This document shows positions 1-7,740 of a stretch of DNA of 64,000 nucleotides, one piece after another (position 1 is the first letter of the stretch; every line of letters starts with the position of its first letter). The notes under the pieces were generated by a model. It worked only from the letters and a program-made list of their open reading frames with translations. It had not been told where the DNA came from and searched no databases. The translations under genes and the position numbers were made by a program. Source of the stretch: Phycicoccus sp. M110.8. GTDB taxonomy: Bacteria; Actinomycetota; Actinomycetes; Actinomycetales; Dermatophilaceae. The DNA lies in assembly GCF_032464895.1 (NCBI RefSeq), contig NZ_JAWDIC010000001.1, positions 2,356,001-2,420,000 on the forward strand. Reading direction: 5' to 3'.

Positions 1-2
1 CC

Positions 3-485
3 ACCGCCCTGCCCCTCGTGCGGGCCTTCCGTCCCGACGTGCTCGTCACCCAGCACGGCTGCGACACGCACGTGCAGGACCCGCTCGCCCACATGGCGTT
101 GTCGGTCGACGCCCAGCGCGGCGCGGCCGACGCCCTGCACCGCCTCGCGCACGAGGTGTGCGGTGGGCGCTGGGTGGCCCTCGGCGGGGGAGGCTACGAG
201 CTCGTGCACGTGGTGCCGCGCACGTGGACGCACCTCACCGCGATCGCCGCGCACGCGCCCGTGCCGCTCACCGCACCCGTCCCGGAGGACTGGCTGGAGC
301 ACGTGCGCACGGCATACGGCCGCGAGGGGCCGCGCCGGATGGGTGACCTCGACCCCGCCGAGGGCCCGATCTGGCACCAGCCGTGGGACATGGGCTACAA
401 CCCGCACAGCGAGGTCGACCGCGCCATCATGGCGACCCGCGAGGCGGTCTTCCCGCTGCACGGCCTCGACCCCTGGTTCGACTGA
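3..485 (+). CDS. acuC: Acetoin utilization protein AcuC / histone deacetylase family, 3' end only
   Basis: The reading frame is open from the window edge, so the N-terminus lies upstream and only about 160 C-terminal residues are present. The motif TQHGCDTHVQDPLAHMALS matches the Zn-binding Q-x-G-x-D-x-H-x-x-DPL region of class I/II histone-deacetylase-fold enzymes, and the later GGGGY matches the Gly-rich loop carrying the catalytic Tyr. In bacteria this family includes AcuC, which deacetylates acetyl-CoA synthetase, and polyamine deacetylases. Both are amide hydrolases using an active-site metal. The protein ends WFD, and that terminal sequence is copied into the tandem repeats that follow. 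Family assignment is confident; the exact substrate is not. Confidence 0.8.
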   Translation, partial: TALPLVRAFRPDVLVTQHGCDTHVQDPLAHMALSVDAQRGAADALHRLAHEVCGGRWVALGGGGYELVHVVPRTWTHLTAIAAHAPVPLTAPVPEDWLEHVRTAYGREGPRRMGDLDPAEGPIWHQPWDMGYNPHSEVDRAIMATREAVFPLHGLDPWFD

Positions 486-726
486 CGACGACAGTCCGAG
501 GATCGCAGCGAGCGCCAGCGAGCGAGGACCGGAGGACGGAGGAGTCGGTCGCATTGGTTCGACTGACGACGACAGTCCGAGGATCGCAGCGAGCGCCAGC
601 GAGCGAGGACCGGAGGACGGAGGAGTCGGTCGCATTGGTTCGACTGACGACGACAGTCCGAGGATCGCAGCGAGCGCCAGCGAGCGAGGACCGGAGGACG
701 GAGGAGTCGGTCGCATTGGTTCGACT
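474..726. repeat. Three tandem 81-bp direct repeats starting at the end of acuC
   Basis: The block beginning TGGTTCGACTGACGACGACA recurs at 474, 555 and 636 with a period of 81 bp, and a last partial copy (TGGTTCGACT) ends at 726. The copies look identical by eye. The first ten bases of copy one are the last codons of acuC (Trp-Phe-Asp plus stop), so the repeat boundary runs into the gene. Because 81 is a multiple of three, several frames stay open through all copies on both strands, which creates spurious 140-270-codon ORFs. Internal GCGAGCG/CCAGCGAGCG repeats are present. The likely origin is replication slippage or unequal exchange. Confidence 0.95.
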
Positions 727-947
727 AGGCACGGCGTCTGCTGCAGGGGTGGCCGGGGGCGCCGTGGTGTGCGAGTCTCGAAGGAAATCCCGGTCGGGGT
801 GCGGCGTGTCGGCTGGACTTCGGCAGGGAGTTTCCTGAATGACTTCCCCACTGGTCACATCTGCCCCTACAGTTCACTCTGCACGAGCGTAGAGGTCCGC
901 CGGAGGGGAAGCCGGCGATGCGAACGTGTGAGAGATCGAGGTGACAC
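727..947. other. Non-coding leader between the 81-bp repeats and the HTH gene
   Basis: No convincing coding frame is visible here. The stretch 820-890 is distinctly less GC-rich than its surroundings (for example GAGTTTCCTGAATGACTTCC near 828), as expected for a promoter region of the following HTH gene. I could not identify clear -35/-10 hexamers. The only site I would call is the GAGG ribosome-binding sequence around 938-941, a few bases before the ATG at 948. Confidence 0.4.
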
Positions 948-1148
948 ATGTCCAACGAGCGACAGCTCGCCGAGGTGCGGTTCCTGACCGTGGCCGAGGT
1001 GGCCTCGATCATGCGCGTGTCGAAGATGACGGTGTACCGCATGGTGCATGCCGGGGAGCTTCCCGCCATCCGCGTGGGCCGGTCCTTCCGGGTTCCGGAG
1101 GACGCCGTGCACAAGTACCTCCGGACGTCGTACGTCGACACCGCGTGA
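948..1148 (+). CDS. Small excisionase-type helix-turn-helix DNA-binding protein
   Basis: A 66-residue protein consisting of almost nothing but one winged-HTH of the excisionase/MerR (HTH_17) type: FLTVAEVASIMRVSKMTVYRMV forms the helix-turn-helix and GELPAIRVGRSFRVPEDAV the wing. It resembles the small single-domain regulators conserved across Actinobacteria next to the bS22 gene, and is related in fold to BldC. It likely binds DNA as an oligomer. The start is chosen at the ATG with a GAGG sequence 6-7 nt upstream. A strong hairpin follows the gene. Despite the excisionase name there is no sign of a mobile element nearby. Confidence 0.85.
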   Translation: MSNERQLAEVRFLTVAEVASIMRVSKMTVYRMVHAGELPAIRVGRSFRVPEDAVHKYLRTSYVDTA

Positions 1149-1168
1149 CGATGTGCTGACCGCACGAG

Positions 1169-1213
1169 ACGGGGGCGGGTCGGGCCGGTCGGCCGGGCCC
1201 GCCCCCGTTCGTG
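1169..1213 (+). terminator. Hairpin terminator after the HTH gene
   Basis: ACGGGGGCGGG at 1169-1179 pairs perfectly with CCCGCCCCCGT at 1198-1208, and the loop contains a second small GC-rich inverted repeat. It lies 20 bp past the HTH stop codon. The following TCGTG is not a good U-tract, as is usual for terminators in this GC range. Confidence 0.65.
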
Positions 1214-1325
1214 TGCCGGGCCCCGGGTTTGGGCTCCCCGGCCATCGCCGCTAGAGTGTCGACCACTGTTCGGCGTGGTGCGTTGTTGCCCCGTCCGGCA
1301 ACACGACCACGACCAAGAGGACACC

Positions 1326-1424
1326 ATGGGCTCTGTCATCAAGAAGCGCCGCAAGCGCATGGCGAAGAAGAAGCACCGCAAGCTCCTTCGCAAGACGCGT
1401 CACCAGCGTCGCAACAAGAAGTGA
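1326..1424 (+). CDS. Small ribosomal protein bS22 (AURKAIP1/COX24 domain), 32 aa
   Basis: The 32-codon frame encodes MGSVIKKRRKRMAKKKHR followed by KLLRKTRHQRRNKK, with more than half Lys/Arg/His residues. This matches the tiny AURKAIP1/COX24-domain protein found throughout Actinobacteria and identified in mycobacterial ribosome structures as bS22, a small-subunit protein near the decoding region. The family knowledge is recalled, while the sequence match is direct. An AGAGGACACC ribosome-binding region precedes the ATG and a strong hairpin starts 5 bp after the stop. The position between the HTH gene and the epimerase gene is the usual actinobacterial neighbourhood. Confidence 0.9.
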   Translation: MGSVIKKRRKRMAKKKHRKLLRKTRHQRRNKK

Positions 1425-1429
1425 GAAAC

Positions 1430-1460
1430 GGCCCCCGCCACGGCGGGGGCCTTCTCGTTC
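1430..1460 (+). terminator. Rho-independent terminator after bS22 gene
   Basis: GGCCCCCGCC at 1430-1439 and GGCGGGGGCC at 1442-1451 form a compact, nearly loopless 9-10 bp stem followed by TTCTCGTTC. It sits immediately after the bS22 stop and before the epimerase start at 1520, so bS22 is probably a monocistronic unit with partial read-through. Confidence 0.8.
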
Positions 1461-1519
1461 CCCGGGCTGCGACGGACGTCACCCGGCCGTGTGCCGCCGG
1501 TCTCGGTAGGGTTTCGTCC

Positions 1520-2569
1520 GTGGCTGACGTCGTCCTGGTGACCGGGGTCTCCCGCTACCTCGGCGGGCGGTTCGCGCGTGCCCTGACGCAGGACCCGGCC
1601 GTGTCCCGGGTGATCGGCGTGGACGTCATCCCGCCCCCGCACGACATCGGGCGGGCGGAGTTCGTCCGGGCCGACATCCGCAACCCGATGATCGGCAAGA
1701 TCATCGCCCAGGCCGAGGTCGACACGGTCGTGCACATGAACGTCATCGCGACCCCGGTGCACGCCGGTGGGCGGGTCTCCCAGAAGGAGATCAACGTCAT
1801 CGGCACGATGCAGCTGCTGGCCGCCTGCCAGAAGGCGCCGAGCATCAGGCGCCTGGTCGTCAAGTCCTCGGCCGCGGTCTACGGCTCCAGCCCGCGCGAC
1901 CCCGCCATGTTCACCGAGGACATGGGGCCCAAGTCCCTGCCGCGAGCCGGCTTCGGCAAGGACTCCGTCGAGGTCGAGGGGTACGTCCGCGGGTTCTCCC
2001 GCCGCCGGCCCGACGTCGAGATCTCCATGCTGCGGTTCGCCAACATCATCGGGCCGGTGATCCGCACCGCCCTCACCGACTACTTCTCGCTGCCGGTCGT
2101 GCCCGTGCCGTTCGGGTACGACGCGCGGCTGCAGTTCGTGCACGAGAGCGACGCCGTGGGTGCCCTGCTGCGCGCGACGACCGGTCCGGCCACCGGCATC
2201 ACCAACATCGCCGGCGACGGCGTCATCACCGTCACCCAGGCGGCCAGCATGGCCGGGCGGCCCGTCCTGCCCGTCCCGATCCAGGCCGCCGGCCTGCTCG
2301 GCGGGCTCGTCAAGCGCTCGGGCCTGGCCGACTTCAGCAGCGACCAGGTCCAGTTCCTCGCCTTCGGGCGTGGGCTCGACACCCGCCGGATGCGCGAGGA
2401 GATGGGCTTCGTGCCGGCATACACGACCCGGGAGGCCTTCGCGGACTTCGCGAGCGGCCTCGGTCCGGTGGTGCCGGGCAGCGCCGCCGTCGGCTCGGCC
2501 GTCTCCGGTGTCGCCGGCACGGCCGCACACGCGATCGGCTCCGTCTGGGCCGCGGGGAGGAACGACTGA
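1520..2569 (+). CDS. NAD-dependent epimerase/dehydratase family protein (atypical SDR)
   Basis: A 349-residue protein with an N-terminal Rossmann fold. VLVTGVSRYLGGRFA (about residues 5-19) is the dinucleotide-binding glycine motif, DVDIP-like residues follow at the end of beta-2, and SSAAVYGSSP corresponds to the active-site strand. The usual YxxxK pair is replaced by FGKDSVEVEGYVRG, so it is an atypical SDR and may be a binding or regulatory member. The GTG at 1520 is chosen because it places the glycine motif at the N-terminus; the frame upstream runs into the bS22 gene. The stop overlaps the next ATG (TGATG), implying translational coupling with the acyltransferase gene. The substrate is unknown. 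Confidence 0.75.
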   Translation: MADVVLVTGVSRYLGGRFARALTQDPAVSRVIGVDVIPPPHDIGRAEFVRADIRNPMIGKIIAQAEVDTVVHMNVIATPVHAGGRVSQKEINVIGTMQLLAACQKAPSIRRLVVKSSAAVYGSSPRDPAMFTEDMGPKSLPRAGFGKDSVEVEGYVRGFSRRRPDVEISMLRFANIIGPVIRTALTDYFSLPVVPVPFGYDARLQFVHESDAVGALLRATTGPATGITNIAGDGVITVTQAASMAGRPVLPVPIQAAGLLGGLVKRSGLADFSSDQVQFLAFGRGLDTRRMREEMGFVPAYTTREAFADFASGLGPVVPGSAAVGSAVSGVAGTAAHAIGSVWAAGRND

Positions 2570-4170
2570 TGCCCGGCTCCACCCGGAAGTCCGCCGCGAA
2601 GAAGGCGACCACCACGACGAGGACGGCCGCCACCAGGAAGTCGGCGGGGACCAAGGCCGCCGCCCCGAGGAAGTCGGCGACGGCGAAGACCGCCGGCACG
2701 CAGAAGGGCGCCGCGGCGAAGAAGTCCGCGACTGCCGCGGCTGCCGGCCGTGGGTCGCGCGGGGCAGCACGCCCGGGAGCCCTGGCCGCCGGCGCCGCCC
2801 GCGCGTCCGGGGAGCGCGCGAAGCGCAGGAGCACGCCGCTGCTGGGCGCTGCCCCCGCGGCCGGGACCGGGACCACCGCCGCCGGGCAGGGTCGCACCGC
2901 GACGACGGACGCGAGGACCACGAGCCCGACGACCGCAACCACCTCGAGCGCACCGACGTCGAGCGCAAAGACCGCGACCGCAGAGACCTCGACGTCGGCG
3001 ACCTCGACGGCCAAGCACCGTCCGCGGCCGGTGGCCAAGGCCGTGCCGTCCAGCAAGGCGGTGGCACGGTCCGGTGTCCGGGCCCCGCGGACCGCGACCT
3101 CGCGGCGGCGCACCCGGGGCGGCGGCGGCTCGGCCGCGCGCGCCCAGGACGCGCCGGTCCGCGTGCTCGCGGCGGTCCGCGACGAGCCGGACGAGGCCGC
3201 GTTCCGCACCGGCCCGCCGCCGGTGGGCGCCCCCGCCGGCGCGACTGAGACCGGCCCCGGCGTCGAGGAGCTGCTCACCGCCGGCATCAGTGCCATCCGT
3301 GTCGCGGCCGAGGCGGCCGGGCTGTCACCCGACGACGTCGAGCGTCACCTCGCGGCCATGCTGGCGTTCGTGCGGCGTCGGCTCACCGGTGACTACACCG
3401 TCGACGACTTCGGCTTCGACCGCGACTTCACCGAGCACTTCTACCTGCCGGTGCTGCGCCCGCTGTACCGCCGCTGGTTCCGGGTCGAGGTGCGCGGCGT
3501 CGAGAACATTCCCGCCGAGGGCGGCGGCCTCGTCGTGGCCAACCACTCCGGCACCATCGCCATGGACTCCCTCATGACGCAGGTCGCCGTCCACGACGAG
3601 CACCCCGCCCACCGCCACCTGCGCATGCTGGGCGCCGACCTCGTGTTCCAGACCCCGGTGATCGGGAACGTCGCCCGCAAGTCGGGGTCCACCCTCGCGG
3701 CGAACCCCGACGCCGAGCGGCTGCTGGCGTCCGGCGAGCTGTGCGGCGTCTGGCCGGAGGGCTTCAAGGGGGTCGGCAAGCCGTTCAGCGAGCGGTACAA
3801 GCTGCAGCGGTTCGGGCGGGGCGGCTTCGTCTCCGCCGCCCTGCGCACCGGGGTGCCGATCATCCCGTGCTCGATCGTCGGCGCCGAGGAGATCTACCCG
3901 ATCCTGGGCAACGTCAAGACGGTCGCCCGGCTCCTCGGCGCACCGTACGCCCCCATCACCCCGACCTGGCCGCTGCTCGGCCCGCTGGGCCTGGTCCCGC
4001 TGCCGAGCAAGTGGATCATCGAGTTCGGGGCGCCGGTGTCGACGGCGGACCTCGGGCCGAGCGCCGCCGACGACCCGATGCTCGTCTTCGACCTCACCGA
4101 CCAGGTCCGCGAGACGATCCAGCAGACGCTGTACTCGCTGCTGATGCAGCGCCGCTCCGTCTTCTTCTGA
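2569..4170 (+). CDS. Lysophospholipid acyltransferase (PlsC-like) with long histone-H1-like N-terminal tail
   Basis: 533 residues in two parts. Residues 1 to about 225 are low-complexity Lys/Ala/Thr/Arg/Pro with repeated KSAxK and TAKTA-type blocks, resembling histone H1 or HU tails. Residues from about 230 to the end form a phospholipid/glycerol acyltransferase domain, with VVANHSGTIAMDSLM (H326 to D333) and WPEGFKGVGKPFSERYKLQRF around residue 400. His and Asp are separated by six residues rather than the usual four of HX4D. The ATG at 2569 is supported by a GGAGG within the upstream gene and the TGATG overlap, so the tail appears to be genuinely translated. Probable role: acyl transfer to a lysophospholipid or glycerophosphate acceptor at the membrane. 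Confidence 0.8.
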   Translation: MPGSTRKSAAKKATTTTRTAATRKSAGTKAAAPRKSATAKTAGTQKGAAAKKSATAAAAGRGSRGAARPGALAAGAARASGERAKRRSTPLLGAAPAAGTGTTAAGQGRTATTDARTTSPTTATTSSAPTSSAKTATAETSTSATSTAKHRPRPVAKAVPSSKAVARSGVRAPRTATSRRRTRGGGGSAARAQDAPVRVLAAVRDEPDEAAFRTGPPPVGAPAGATETGPGVEELLTAGISAIRVAAEAAGLSPDDVERHLAAMLAFVRRRLTGDYTVDDFGFDRDFTEHFYLPVLRPLYRRWFRVEVRGVENIPAEGGGLVVANHSGTIAMDSLMTQVAVHDEHPAHRHLRMLGADLVFQTPVIGNVARKSGSTLAANPDAERLLASGELCGVWPEGFKGVGKPFSERYKLQRFGRGGFVSAALRTGVPIIPCSIVGAEEIYPILGNVKTVARLLGAPYAPITPTWPLLGPLGLVPLPSKWIIEFGAPVSTADLGPSAADDPMLVFDLTDQVRETIQQTLYSLLMQRRSVFF

Positions 4171-4233
4171 CGAGCCGGCGCCGTGGCGTCCGGCGCGGCA
4201 AGCGCTCCGGGGCGTCGGGCGAGGCGGGCTTCG

Positions 4234-5430
4234 TCAGGGGAGCGTGAGGGTGACGCCCGGGAGCGTGACCGGCCCGAGGGTCGAGTTCGGCACCGTGGCG
4301 CTGACCCCGCCGGTCCCCAGCGTCGCCGAGGGGAGGGGAACCGTGGCCGAGGCCGACGGCAGGGGCACGGTGGCGCTGACGGTGGGCAGCCCGACGCCGA
4401 CGCCACCCGTGCCGGCGGTGACGCCACCGCCACCGGCACCTGCGGTGACCCCGCCGACGCCCACGCTGGCCGAGGGGCCGGTCAGGGACCCACCCGCGCC
4501 GGAGCCGGACTGGGTGGCGCTCGCCCGGGGGACCGTGGCCACCACGGTGGGAGCACCCGAGGGCCGGGTCGACGACGACGTCCCGCTCGGGGCGGCGCTC
4601 GTGGTCAGCGACGGCAGCGTGGCCGGGCCGATGGTGGACGCGAGCTCGGAGCAGGGCGAGCCACAGGCCGCGATCCGCCGGGCTGTCTGCTGCTGCGACT
4701 GCAGGAGGAGCGACTCGAGCTCGGCCACGAGCGGGATCGACTGCTGCGGCACCTCGCGGCGCAGCACGTCGACCTGCGGCAGCGCCCGCGCCGTGAAGTC
4801 GCGCATCGAGAGCAGTGCCTGCGGGTTGCCCGTGGTGGCGTATGCCGTGTCGAGCGACTGCTGCCCGCGCCGGACGGAGGTGATGGCGGCCCGCAGGGCG
4901 ACGTCGACGTTGTCGTGCGGGGACTGGTGCTCGGCGAGGTCGCGGGCGTCGGAGATGTGCTCCTGCGCCTGGTCGAGGTAGGTCCGGCCACGGTCGAGGT
5001 CGTTGTCGGCGAGGCGCACCTGGACGCCGTCGAGCCAGCTCTTGACCGGGTAGAGGGCCTGCCCCGGCACGGCGCTGCGGGAGGCGGCGCCCACGATGCC
5101 GCCGACGAGCACCGCGGAGGCCGCCACCCCGGCGACGAGCCTCGGGGTGCCGCGGCCGAGCACCACGACCACGGGGGTGGTGCGAGCGGCGGCGCGACGG
5201 GCAGCAGCGGCCTTCGCGGCGGTGGGCGAGGGTGCCGGCATACGCTCCGCCTCGGCCATCAGCCGCGTGCGCAGCGCCGCGACGAAGTCCGGGTCGGGCC
5301 CGGCGACGTGCGTGCCGGCGCCGGCGAGCCGGTGGCTGGTGCGGACCAGCTGCTCGAGCTGGGGGTCGGCGACGCGCTCGCCCTCCAGCGCTCGCTGGAA
5401 GCGGTCCGCCGAGCGGTTCAGCAGTGGCAT
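4234..5430 (-). CDS. DUF5667-type single-pass membrane protein, probable anti-sigma factor for the adjacent BldN-like sigma
   Basis: A 398-residue protein. The cytoplasmic N-terminus (residues 1-96) holds a short helical segment (NRSADRFQRALEGERVADP) of the type that binds sigma factors. A single transmembrane helix follows (about 98-116). Then comes an extracytoplasmic helical DUF5667 region (VPGQALYPVKSWLDGVQVRL onwards), and a long Gly/Ser/Thr/Pro tail contains near-repeats such as SATVPLPSA. It lies directly downstream of, and on the same strand as, the ECF sigma gene, as RsbN does relative to BldN in Streptomyces. The role as anti-sigma is inferred from context and topology; the domain family is recognised. 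Confidence 0.7.
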   Translation of the reverse strand: MPLLNRSADRFQRALEGERVADPQLEQLVRTSHRLAGAGTHVAGPDPDFVAALRTRLMAEAERMPAPSPTAAKAAAARRAAARTTPVVVVLGRGTPRLVAGVAASAVLVGGIVGAASRSAVPGQALYPVKSWLDGVQVRLADNDLDRGRTYLDQAQEHISDARDLAEHQSPHDNVDVALRAAITSVRRGQQSLDTAYATTGNPQALLSMRDFTARALPQVDVLRREVPQQSIPLVAELESLLLQSQQQTARRIAACGSPCSELASTIGPATLPSLTTSAAPSGTSSSTRPSGAPTVVATVPRASATQSGSGAGGSLTGPSASVGVGGVTAGAGGGGVTAGTGGVGVGLPTVSATVPLPSASATVPLPSATLGTGGVSATVPNSTLGPVTLPGVTLTLP

Positions 5431-5541
5431 GCCGGCACCTCCCTCCCCAGCTCGGTCACGGTTGTCCGCGCTGAGAACGAGCGGGTGGCGCGGAAGTTAC
5501 GCGCCGAGTCGTAGCGATATCCGTCGGCTGCGTGCGACGGC

Positions 5542-6237
5542 CTACAGCTCCACATCGGCCAGCTCCCGGTGCAGCGCCCGGACGGCCCGCAGCTGCAGCT
5601 GCTTGACCGCCCCCTCGGACTTGCCGAGGACCTTTGCCGTCTCGGCCAGGGACAGGCCCTGGAGGAACCGCAGGACCACGCACTCCGCCTGCTCGGGCTT
5701 GAGGGTCTTGACCGCCTGCAGGAGGCGCTCGTCGCGCAGCCGCTCGAGCACCTCGCCCTCCGGGGCGGCCTCCACCCGCGGGTCGGCGTCCAGCATGTCG
5801 GCCGTGCTGACCTCCATGCGGAACCGCGCCGACTTCGCGTTGTCGGTGATGAGGTTGCGCGCGATGGTGATGAACCACGCGGCGATGTCACGACCCTGCC
5901 AGGAGAAGGAGTCCATCCGGCGCAGGGCCCGCAGGAACGTCTCGGAGGTGAGGTCCTCCGCGAGCTGGCTGGTCCCGACCCGCACGTAGACGTAGCGGTA
6001 CACGGTGTCGACGTACCGCTCGTAGAGCATGCCGAAGGCCTCGGCGTCCCCGCGCTGGGCGAGCTCGACGAGGGCCGCGACACGCTCGAAGTCCTGCGGG
6101 GCCTCGCCCGGACCGAAGCCTGCGCGGGCGGCGCCCCCTCCGGTCCCGCGCCCGTCGCCCGACAGGGTGCCTGCGTCGCCGGCGACACTGAGCAGGACGC
6201 GCAGGGTGGAGAGGAAGTCGGCAGTGGCCGGACCCAT
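5542..6237 (-). CDS. ECF RNA polymerase sigma factor, BldN-like
   Basis: Sigma region 2 (about residues 55-125) contains ALVELAQRGDAEAFGMLYER and AEDLTSETFLRALRRMDS, and region 4 (about 170-225) contains AECVVLRFLQGLSLAETAKV. These closely resemble Streptomyces BldN, whose gene also lies close to rex-hemACD. BldN-type sigmas direct RNA polymerase to developmental promoters and are held by a membrane anti-sigma. The start is uncertain: the ATG at 6237 has only a weak ribosome-binding site, the frame stays open upstream, and BldN is known to carry an N-terminal pro-sequence. The 203-bp region upstream (6238-6440) must hold the promoter, but I see no clear hexamers. Confidence 0.85.
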   Translation of the reverse strand: MGPATADFLSTLRVLLSVAGDAGTLSGDGRGTGGGAARAGFGPGEAPQDFERVAALVELAQRGDAEAFGMLYERYVDTVYRYVYVRVGTSQLAEDLTSETFLRALRRMDSFSWQGRDIAAWFITIARNLITDNAKSARFRMEVSTADMLDADPRVEAAPEGEVLERLRDERLLQAVKTLKPEQAECVVLRFLQGLSLAETAKVLGKSEGAVKQLQLRAVRALHRELADVEL

Positions 6238-6440
6238 CCCGTGCCCGGCGTAACCCACGGCGGGGACGGTCGTTGTCAGGGTGGGGACAGCCCGACCCGG
6301 CACCGCGAAGGGTGCTGCGGGCGCGTTCCGGCGTGGGCGAGATCGGATAGGGGACACCTCCTGACCGAGGGACAGTTTCCCCGATTGCGGAGCATTTGTC
6401 AGGAGACCCCGGTCACATCGCCCTGCTCGCGCGGATCCGT

Positions 6441-7250
6441 TCAGCGCCGCCGTCGACGGGCGGCTGCCGCGAGGACCCCGGCGAGCGCGGTGGCGCCGAC
6501 GGCCTGGGCGCCGACCTTCGCCGCGCGCCGGCCGGTGCGGTAGTCGTGGATGGTCCAGCCGTGCGCCCGGGCGTGGTCGCGCAGCGCGCCGTCGGGGTTG
6601 ATGGCCACCGGGTGCCCCACGAGGGAGAGCATCGGGATGTCGTTCGCAGAGTCCGAGTAGGCGGCGCACCGGGACAGGTCGAACCCGCGCTCGGCCGCCA
6701 GCGCCTCGACGGCGCGCGCCTTGGCGGCACCGTGCAGGAAGTCGCCGACCATGCGCCCGGTGTAGATGCCGTCCACCGACTCGGCCACCGAGCCGAGGGC
6801 GCCGGTGAGGCCGAGCCGGTCGGCGATGACCGTGGCCACCTCGACCGGGGTGGCGGTGACGAGCCAGACCTCCTGCCCGGCCTCGAGGTGCGTGCGGGTG
6901 AGGGCCTGGGTGCCCGGCCAGATGCGGTCGTGCATGGCCTCGTCGAAGACCTCCTCGCCGATGGCGTGGATCTCTGCGACCGAGTGCCCGGCGATGAACC
7001 CCAGCGCCTGCTGCCGGATCTGCTCGACGTGGGCGAGGTTCTCCCCGAGGAGGGCGAAGCGGACCTGCTTCCAGGCCATCGCGCTGACGTCGCGCAGCGT
7101 GAAGAAGTCGCGCCGCCACAGGCCGAGGGCGAGCTGCCAGATGCTCGCGCCGCGGATGACCGTGTTGTCCACGTCGAAGAACGCGGCCGCCCCGGGGTCG
7201 CGGGGCGTCGCCGGCTCGGTGTCCAGCTCGGTGGCGGCGGCCTCGGTCAT
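6441..7250 (-). CDS. HAD-IB family phosphatase (SerB-like)
   Basis: A 269-residue HAD-superfamily hydrolase. Motif I is FFDVDNTVIRG (nucleophile Asp26, Asp28), motif II is WLVTATP, and motif III/IV is SRCAAYSDSANDIPML. The helical C1 cap is typical of HAD-IB proteins such as SerB-related phosphatases and the actinobacterial proteins encoded near bldN and hemA. The basic C-terminus AAAARRRRR could contact membranes or nucleic acid. The start at 7250 removes an upstream in-frame extension that would run into the divergent glutaredoxin-like gene 50 bp away. The substrate is not predictable from sequence. Confidence 0.85.
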   Translation of the reverse strand: MTEAAATELDTEPATPRDPGAAAFFDVDNTVIRGASIWQLALGLWRRDFFTLRDVSAMAWKQVRFALLGENLAHVEQIRQQALGFIAGHSVAEIHAIGEEVFDEAMHDRIWPGTQALTRTHLEAGQEVWLVTATPVEVATVIADRLGLTGALGSVAESVDGIYTGRMVGDFLHGAAKARAVEALAAERGFDLSRCAAYSDSANDIPMLSLVGHPVAINPDGALRDHARAHGWTIHDYRTGRRAAKVGAQAVGATALAGVLAAAARRRRR

Positions 7251-7300
7251 GGCCCCGAGCCTAGGGCTCGCCCAGGTGCGCCGCGGCATACGCTGGAGCG

Positions 7301-7558
7301 GTGTCCGCCACACCCGCACCGCAGCCCCGCATCACCCTCATCGGCAAGCTCGGGTGCCACCTGTGCGACGACGCCCGCGTCGTCATCGAGCGCGTGGCCG
7401 GCGACCTCGGGGTGGGCTGGCACGAGGTGTCGATCCTGGAGGACAAGGACCTGTTCGAGCGGTACGCGGAGCAGATCCCGGTGACCCTCGTCGACGGCCG
7501 GCAGCACGACTACTGGCGGGTCGACGAGGCCCGTCTGAGGGCCGCGCTGGGGGCCTGA
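7301..7558 (+). CDS. Glutaredoxin-family (thioredoxin-fold) protein with CxxC
   Basis: An 85-residue protein with ITLIGKLGCHLCDDARVVIE near the N-terminus, giving the redox motif Cys-His-Leu-Cys, and the cis-Pro loop IPVTLVDG typical of glutaredoxin/DUF836 proteins. GTG start at 7301. It is divergent from the HAD gene (start codons 50 bp apart) and lies upstream of rex. Proteins like this are regularly encoded just before rex-hem in Actinobacteria. It probably carries out thiol-disulfide exchange in the cytoplasm, possibly with mycothiol as partner (inference from the phylum). Confidence 0.8.
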   Translation: MSATPAPQPRITLIGKLGCHLCDDARVVIERVAGDLGVGWHEVSILEDKDLFERYAEQIPVTLVDGRQHDYWRVDEARLRAALGA

Positions 7559-7645
7559 CGGCGGCGCGGCCGCAGCAGGTCGACGGCCTCCGCGGCCCTG
7601 CCGGGGTGACCTGTCTCACGCACGGGACGGGGGCCTGCTTGTGAC

Positions 7646-7665
7646 TTTGTGCATCCGTTCACAAA
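7646..7665 (+). promoter_or_regulatory. Rex operator (ROP) upstream of rex
   Basis: TTTGTGCATCCGTTCACAAA contains a perfect inverted repeat TTTGTG-N8-CACAAA and matches the Rex consensus TTGTGAA-N4-TTCACAA except in the inner left positions. It lies about 75 bp before the rex GTG. A possible -35 (TTGTGC, 7647-7652) and -10 (TAACCT, 7670-7675) with 17-bp spacing overlap the site, so bound Rex would block the promoter. Rex of S. coelicolor is known to autoregulate rex-hemACD in this way. Confidence 0.9.
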
Positions 7666-7740
7666 AGCGTAACCTGCAATGGCTCCCGTCCGCTCCAGCC
7701 AGGTGCGGGCTGCCTGTGTCGAGAAGGAGCCCGAGAGAAC

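Noticed and set aside
474-726. CRISPR-like array
   Set aside because: The repeats are directly adjacent and identical with no unique spacers, the unit is too long, and no cas genes are nearby.
163-987. Long ORFs on both strands running through the 81-bp repeats
   Set aside because: The 81-bp period is a multiple of three, so any frame without a stop in one copy stays open in all copies. The encoded 27-residue repeat has no protein-like features and the frames overlap acuC.
948-1148. Excisionase as sign of a mobile element
   Set aside because: It is a conserved stand-alone regulator beside bS22 in Actinobacteria; no integrase, attachment-site repeats or phage genes accompany it.
7638-7650. 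Extra Rex half-site (CTTGTGACTTTGT) next to the rex operator
   Set aside because: Only one half resembles the consensus and there is no matching inverted half at the right distance; it is probably chance in the AT-richer promoter.
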